Below, piece by piece: positions 58,930 to 64,000 of a DNA stretch of 64,000 bases. The number at the start of each line of letters is the position of its first letter. Position 1 is the first letter of the stretch. The notes below the pieces were generated by a model. The model saw nothing but the letters and a program-made list of their open reading frames with translations, did no database searches and had not been told where the DNA came from. The DNA comes from Paragorgia papillata (lineage: Eukaryota; Cnidaria; Anthozoa; Scleralcyonacea; Coralliidae): NCBI GenBank assembly GCA_035771165.1, contig JAWNZC010000013.1:2066501-2130500 (forward strand). Direction: 5' to 3'. The translations under genes were made by a program, and so were the position numbers.

Positions 58930-59624
58930 CCTTCAAAAAGTAAAGCTATCCAAAACTGGTTTACATTGTACTAGCTAGCGTCTTTACGCCGATTTGTAAT
59001 GCATTTAAATAACCCTCATATACTCGCAAACCTATTATTATTATAGAGGGGAAAATAAAGAAAATAATAAAACGGTTGACGCAACCTGCTGGAGTCAACT
59101 TGTGGCAACAACGGTTAATTGAACACAGAACTACTCGACTTACAAGTCTACATGGAAAATGTTACAGTGTGACTATTGTATAAGCGGGCAGCAAGATCGT
59201 TCGAGATCTTGTATATAATCCTGACAGGATGAAAATCTTGGCAAGATCTTTACTTTCTTTCGGGGCACTCACATGTAGAAAATGAACGGGACCGAGTTTC
59301 AACTCTTGTTATTTGAGAGTGTAAAAAAGTAATAGAGGGCTGCGTAGGCAGTGTTTTGGACCAGAGCAAAGTGAAAAGGTGGTAAACTGCCGAACGTTTT
59401 CAGCAACGAAGTACTGACGTTGCAAGCGGAGCCCTTCATCAGAGTAAAATATATGTTATTTGGGCCGGTCAGTCAACCTGCGAAATTAAAAAAAAAATTA
59501 ATGTCATATTTAGCAACGAGCATGGGAACGAATTCGTAATTGTCAGTGTTGATTGGTTTCGTATAGCTAATTAGAAAACTCGTTTGCGTATTACGTAGGT
59601 CGTTTATACTGTAGAGGTTTAGTA

Positions 59625-60067
59625 AAGGCCTGGCCAAACGCTTTCAACATTTCATTCAACATCGTTCAACATTGTTGAATTCAACATATTGTAAGCGTTT
59701 GGCCACCCCTGTTGAATGATGTTGAACGTTGTTGAATGGTGTTGAATGATGTTGAACGAAATTTGAACATGTTCAAATTTTCGTTCAACACGCGTTCAAC
59801 ATTTCAGTCTATTGTTCTCAAAATGTTGAAAGGTGTTGAACGCATTTGGCCACATTTCATTCAACTTTGTTGAACAGAGACATGCGCCATGCGGGATATT
59901 GTCGATTCCAGCTTTTGTGGTAGCCCGCGTTCAATTAACTGTCATTCATGAATGTTGAACGATGTTGAATTCATTTGGCCACTCGTGCTTTCAACACTAT
60001 TCAACATCGTTCAACAATGTTGAATGATGTTGAATGCGATGTTGAAAGCGTTTGGCGGCCAGGCCTT
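59625..60067. mobile_element. Foldback MITE of GTTGAATGATGTTGAA units
   Basis: Ends AAGGCCTGGCCAAACGCTTT and AAAGCGTTTGGCGGCCAGGC; the inside is built from TTCAACAT/ATGTTGAA repeats in both directions. It lies between the divergent genes at 58929 and 60889. Confidence 0.65.
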
Positions 60068-60069
60068 AA

Positions 60070-60285
60070 GAATCATCCGTCATTGGTGCAGTGTTACCAC
60101 AAGAGAACATGTACACTGGAGGTACCCAGAGAAACCTGCATGTGGTGTTTGGTAAAACTGAAAGCACTCTTCTCGCATAAAGGGTGAAATTTTAATTTAA
60201 AAACTGCAGCATCGAGCAAGAATTGAACCCGAGTCGCAGAGATGAAAGGCACGCTTGCTAACCACTGTGCCGTCAACATGCACCA
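60070..60285 (-). mobile_element. SINE family 3 copy
   Basis: The minus-strand head CAGTGGTTAGCAAGCGTGCC and B-box-like GGGTTCAATTC are seen; the body contains GGTTTCTCTGGGTACC. It is directly adjacent to the foldback element at 59625-60067. Confidence 0.55.
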
Positions 60286-60888
60286 TGCAATGAAAACCCA
60301 AAGTATTATATTTCTATTTTATATTTCTTTTGGACCTGAGGGTGACCCGTATACGGGTCGAATTTTTTTAAAACTTGCATTGAACTTCAGCTTAACCCTT
60401 TATCGGCCAGATCTCCGTGAGCTCTCCCCTAATTGACGACGGTAAAATCGTCTGGCGGTGTTAGCCAGAGTAAAATGAATAAGTTGACAAAAGGCAACTG
60501 TGGCCAGAAAAGGGTTATAGGTGATAGTTTATAAACCCTATATCGGCCAGGTTTCCAGGAGCTCTCCCCTTGACGAGTAAAATCGTCTGGCGGCGTTAGC
60601 CAGAGTAAAACGAATAAGTTGACAAAAGGCAACTGTGGCCAGTAAAAGGTTAACATTTGTTAAGCAATCAGACACGGTTATAATAAAATATTGACACGGT
60701 TCATCTACTTCTTTATACTTCAATTATCACCTAGTGTATACACCGGCAAACCAGTAAACAAAACGACAAAATACTTCAAAAGTCATTCCACTTAACGAGG
60801 ATTGTTGGGTTTTTTTTAAAGCTGTGATATATTTTATTTCAAGAAACGAAAGAAGTTGGGCAGGTTTTTCTTTAAGTCGTTTTTCGAC

Positions 60889-63039
60889 ATGAAGATGTTT
60901 TTGATTCTTATTTGCTTACAGCTTCTCAAAGCAGTGATCTGTTCACAGGGTCACCGCGCAGGTAAATAGCTTGAACGTAGTAGATGTTAAGCAATGAAGT
61001 CTATTTTTTATTTATTGGTGATATACTGTACGTTTGCTCATCATTCCGTCCAGAAAAGTGGGGAAATATGTTTTGGTTATAGTTGGGCGTACTTCTTAAT
61101 TGCTTGTTTTTTATATATCTTTAATATTTGTTCTACCGTATTTTGAAAGTTATTATTTATTAACATTGTCTCGTTTCGTTATGCAACGACAGGCATTTAT
61201 GTCATTTGCTTTGCTGTGGCGATACTCTACCGTTTCATTTCCGTGTCATTTTGCTTGATGGGAAAGAGCAGGGGTTATCCTAAGGAGGATTTAGTAACTG
61301 CTCATTTCAACAATTGTATAGGGGTTGTTCACAGTATGTAGAATTCGATCCCACAATCCATCTCCGATTGATCCAGATTCACTTTGGGAAAGCATTTTAG
61401 ACCGAACCCAGACTCGTTTAGATCGATCTTATATATTATGTAGTCCTCGAACTCGTTTAGGATTGATTTCAAACTCGTTTAGATTGATCTCACACTCGTT
61501 TAGATCAATCTCACACTCGTTTAGATTGATCTCACACTCGTTTAGATTGATCTCACACTCGTTTAGATTGATCTCACACTCGTTTAGATTGATCTCACAC
61601 TCGTTTAGATTGATCTCACACTCGTTTAGATTGATCTCACACTCGTTTAGATTGATCTCACACTCGTTTAGATTGATCTCACACTCGTTTAGATTGATCT
61701 CACACTCGTTTAGATTGATCTCACACTCGTTTAGATCAATCTCACACTCGTTTAGATTGATCTCACACTCGTTTAGATTGATCTCACACTCGTTTAGATC
61801 AATCTCACTCGTTTAGATCAATCTCACACTCGTTTAGATCAATCTCACACTCGTTTAGATCAATCTCACACTCGTTTAGATCAATCTCACAGTCGTTTAG
61901 ATCATTCTCACACTCGTTTAGATTGATCTCGCACCCGTCCAGATCAATCTCACATTCGTTTAAGATCAATCTCACACTCGTTTAGATCAATATATCAATC
62001 TCACACTCATTTAGATCAACCTCACACTAGTTTAGATCAATCTCACACTCGTTTAGATCAATCTCACACTCGTTTAGATCATTCTCGCACCCGTTTAGAT
62101 CAATCTCTCACTCGTTTAGATCAACCTCACACTATAGTTTAGATCAATCTCACACTCGTTTAGATCAATCTCACACTCGTTTAGATCAATCACACACTCG
62201 TTTAGATCAATCACACACACTCGTTTAGATCAATGTCACACTCGTTTAGATCGATTTTAGGCTCGTTTAGATCGATCTTACATTCGTTTAGATAAATTTC
62301 AGATTCGTTTCGATCAATGTCAGACTCGTTAAGATTGAGGTCAAACTTGTTTAAATTGGTCTCACTTCACATCAGACCATATTCTGTGTATACTTTTTTC
62401 ACTTTCAAGAATTTTCAGCTTCAAGTTCACATATTCACGTACTCACGTCCACATTCTCACTCACACTCCTACACTTACTACTACTCTTACTCCTACTTGT
62501 ACTCCCGTTCACATCACAGGCACATTCAGGATCAAGTTCTTAATATATTTTTCAATAAGATTGTACTTATGATATCCATACTTGGGTATCTTTAGGGTAT
62601 TCTCCTTTGCACTCTCTCAAGCATAACAAGCACCTTCACGGATACAAAGAACAACGATTGTTCATGGTAAATCACCACTCCAAAAGACCAAGACCTCGCA
62701 TACGTCCACTCCTAAACAAAGCATTATTTACAGCCAATACAGAAGCTGAACAAGATTCCATACTTGAGAGGATGTCCCCGGAATATGAATACAACGGCGA
62801 ATACGGCCAGAACGTGGCGAAGGTTAAGGGAGGAACGTCGAAGATTTTCAATGATAAACTAGCGCAGGATCCTCCGTATGAAGATTCTCTTGAGAGTGTG
62901 GAACGGAAGTCGACCCACGCAGCAAAGGTTGGAGGACTGGGTATACCTATGGGAATTGGACGTGGGAACTCGTTGGAAGAACTGAATGCGATGTTACAGA
63001 ACACACTGCCGGAGTACCAGTATGATAGACCGGCGCATG
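60889..63039 (+). CDS. 5' part of a secreted basic, Tyr-containing protein (continues off the right edge)
   Basis: Exon 1 (60889-60961) is a signal peptide (MKMFLILICLQLLKAVICSQ, then GHRA) with a G|GTAAAT donor. Exon 2 (62596-63039, after CTTTAG) is in phase 1 and reads about 148 residues. Its start is basic with KRPRPRIRPLLNK; then come EYEYNGEYGQNV, a Gly-rich VGGLGIPMGIGRGNSLEEL and PEYQYDRPAHG. The CATG|GTACGA donor keeps phase 1. The open frame beyond 63039 codes only for Ser from a TCATCC microsatellite and is treated as intron. No domain was recognised. Confidence 0.6.
61430..62340. repeat. 21-base minisatellite TTTAGATTGATCTCACACTCG
   Basis: About 40 tandem copies; the first half carries GATTGATCTC and the second mostly GATCAATCTC. 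A 21-base unit keeps one reading frame open (SFRLISH repeats), but the sequence lies in an intron of the gene starting at 60889. Confidence 0.95.
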
Positions 63040-63054
63040 GTACGACGCTTAATC

Positions 63055-63582
63055 ACTCATCATCTTTAGCTTCATCTTCATGCTCATCCTCATCTACGTC
63101 TTCCTTCTCATCCTCATTCTCATCGTCATTTTCATCCTCGTCCTCTTTTTCATCCTCATCCTCTTTTTCATCCTCATCCTCTTTTTCATCTTCATCCTCA
63201 TCTTCATCCTCATTCTCATCCTCCTCATCTTCATTCTCATTTTCATCCTCATTCTCATTTTCATCTTCTTATTATCATCCTCATTCTTATCCTCATCCTC
63301 ATCCTCATCCTCATCCTCATTTTCATCTGAATCTGTATCCTCATCCTCATCTTCATCCTCATTTTCATCTTTATCCTCATCCTCAGCCTCATTTTCAGCT
63401 TTATCCTCATCTTCATCCTCATTCTCATCCTCATTTTCATCTTCATTCTCATCCTTATTTTCATCCTCATTTTCATCTTCATCGTCATTTCATCTTTATC
63501 CTCATCTTCATCCTCATTCTCATCTTCATGCTCATTTTCATTCTCATCTTCATCTTCATCCTCATCCTCATTTTCATGAATG
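63055..63582. repeat. (TCATCC/TCATTT)n microsatellite
   Basis: Imperfect CTCATCCTCATTTTCAT units directly follow the exon-2 donor of the last gene. The array resumes at 63915-64000 after a retroposon tail, as if the insertion had split it. Confidence 0.9.
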
Positions 63583-63890
63583 AATGAATGAATAACTTTA
63601 TTTGAGTGTCAATGTATTTAGCTATATATACAGCTAATTGGGGACACTATTGATAAGTTTTAGACTAAAATAGGATTTATACTACGAGATCAAAATTTCT
63701 CTATTTTTACAATAATTTACCTATTAAAACTATTAAGAATATTTCTTAAAATACACCTATATACAATATGATAAATAAAAAAATAAATAGATCAATATAA
63801 ATAAAATAACAATAAAAATTAAGTTGAACATAAAATACAATTTCTGCAGTTATTATCGAGTATGCTTTCTAAGTCCTGTTTTCTAATATT
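63582..63890 (-). mobile_element. Candidate LINE 3' end, minus strand
   Basis: The minus strand ends with AATAAAGTTATTC followed by (ATTC)n, a retroposon-type tail. The body at 63600-63890 is AT-rich without coding sequence. It lies in the presumed second intron of the gene starting at 60889. Confidence 0.4.
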
Positions 63891-64000
63891 CCTTTTAAAA
63901 GATTCTAAACTAGGTTTCTTTATCCTCATCTTCATGTTCATCCTCATTCTCATCCTCATCTTCATCCTCATTCTCATTCTCATTCTCATCTTCATCCTCA

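Larger units (their letters stand above)
58930..60888. promoter_or_regulatory. Shared upstream region of two divergent genes
   Basis: The two-vWA gene starts at 58929 (minus) and the last gene at 60889 (plus). Apart from the MITE at 59625-60067, the SINE at 60070-60285 and GTCTGGCGGCGTTAGCCAGA-type repeat blocks at 60390-60650, the sequence is unremarkable. No specific element was identified. Confidence 0.25.

Noticed and set aside
61325..61816. Open frame of SFRLISH repeats
   Set aside because: A 21-base minisatellite keeps any stop-free frame open; it lies between two well-supported exons of one gene and is best read as intron.

Overview
This is animal nuclear DNA. The coding exons are short, separated by introns of a few hundred to a few thousand bases with GT/AG boundaries, and most splice junctions are phase 1. 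The non-coding DNA is full of foldback MITEs, tRNA-derived SINEs, LINE 3' ends and long micro- and minisatellites. The species cannot be read from the sequence. A marine invertebrate (cnidarian or lophotrochozoan) fits best, because of the ShKT domain, the many secreted von Willebrand factor A (vWA) proteins and the silk-like Gly/Ala and Gly/His domains. All exon models below were assembled by eye from splice signals, phase arithmetic and protein similarity between neighbours.

Layout. (1) 105-13317, minus: a large gene with a signal peptide, an Asn/Ser-rich repeat domain, a very long Gly/Ala-only domain and two vWA/Cys modules; one extra base near 11750 breaks its reading frame. (2) 13318-18870: mostly repeats, including a tandem array and a broken LINE. 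(3) 18871-19619, minus: an orphan Lys-rich terminal exon. (4) 21507-24272, minus: a complete three-exon vWA gene of about 410 residues. (5) 26302-38216, minus: a second giant gene of about 1807 residues in its simplest splice form. It has a signal peptide nearly identical to that of gene 1, two vWA domains, Gly-rich, Gly/Pro-rich and Gly/His-rich blocks, and a basic tail. A Lys-rich repeat exon with its own stop lies in its first intron. (6) 38217-42332: transposon remnants, two with clear hAT-type 8-base target duplications. (7) 42333-44880, minus: a small secreted peptide gene of about 77 residues. (8) 45963-50325, plus: a secreted protein of about 370 residues with a degenerate vWA region and a C-terminal ShKT domain. 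(9) 51593-58929, minus: a secreted protein of about 436 residues with two vWA domains. (10) 60889 to at least 63039, plus: the first two coding exons of another secreted protein that probably continues past the right edge.

Taken together the window is a tandem cluster of secreted, mostly vWA-based proteins. Two of them carry very large low-complexity domains of the kind seen in structural or adhesive extracellular materials (silk-like, byssus-like, jaw-like or skeletal matrix proteins). Every vWA domain here has lost part or all of the metal-binding MIDAS signature, so the fold seems kept as a scaffold and not as a metal-dependent ligand receptor. That functional reading is inference; what is seen directly is the shared architecture, the shared phase-1 modular exons and the duplicated signal-peptide exon.
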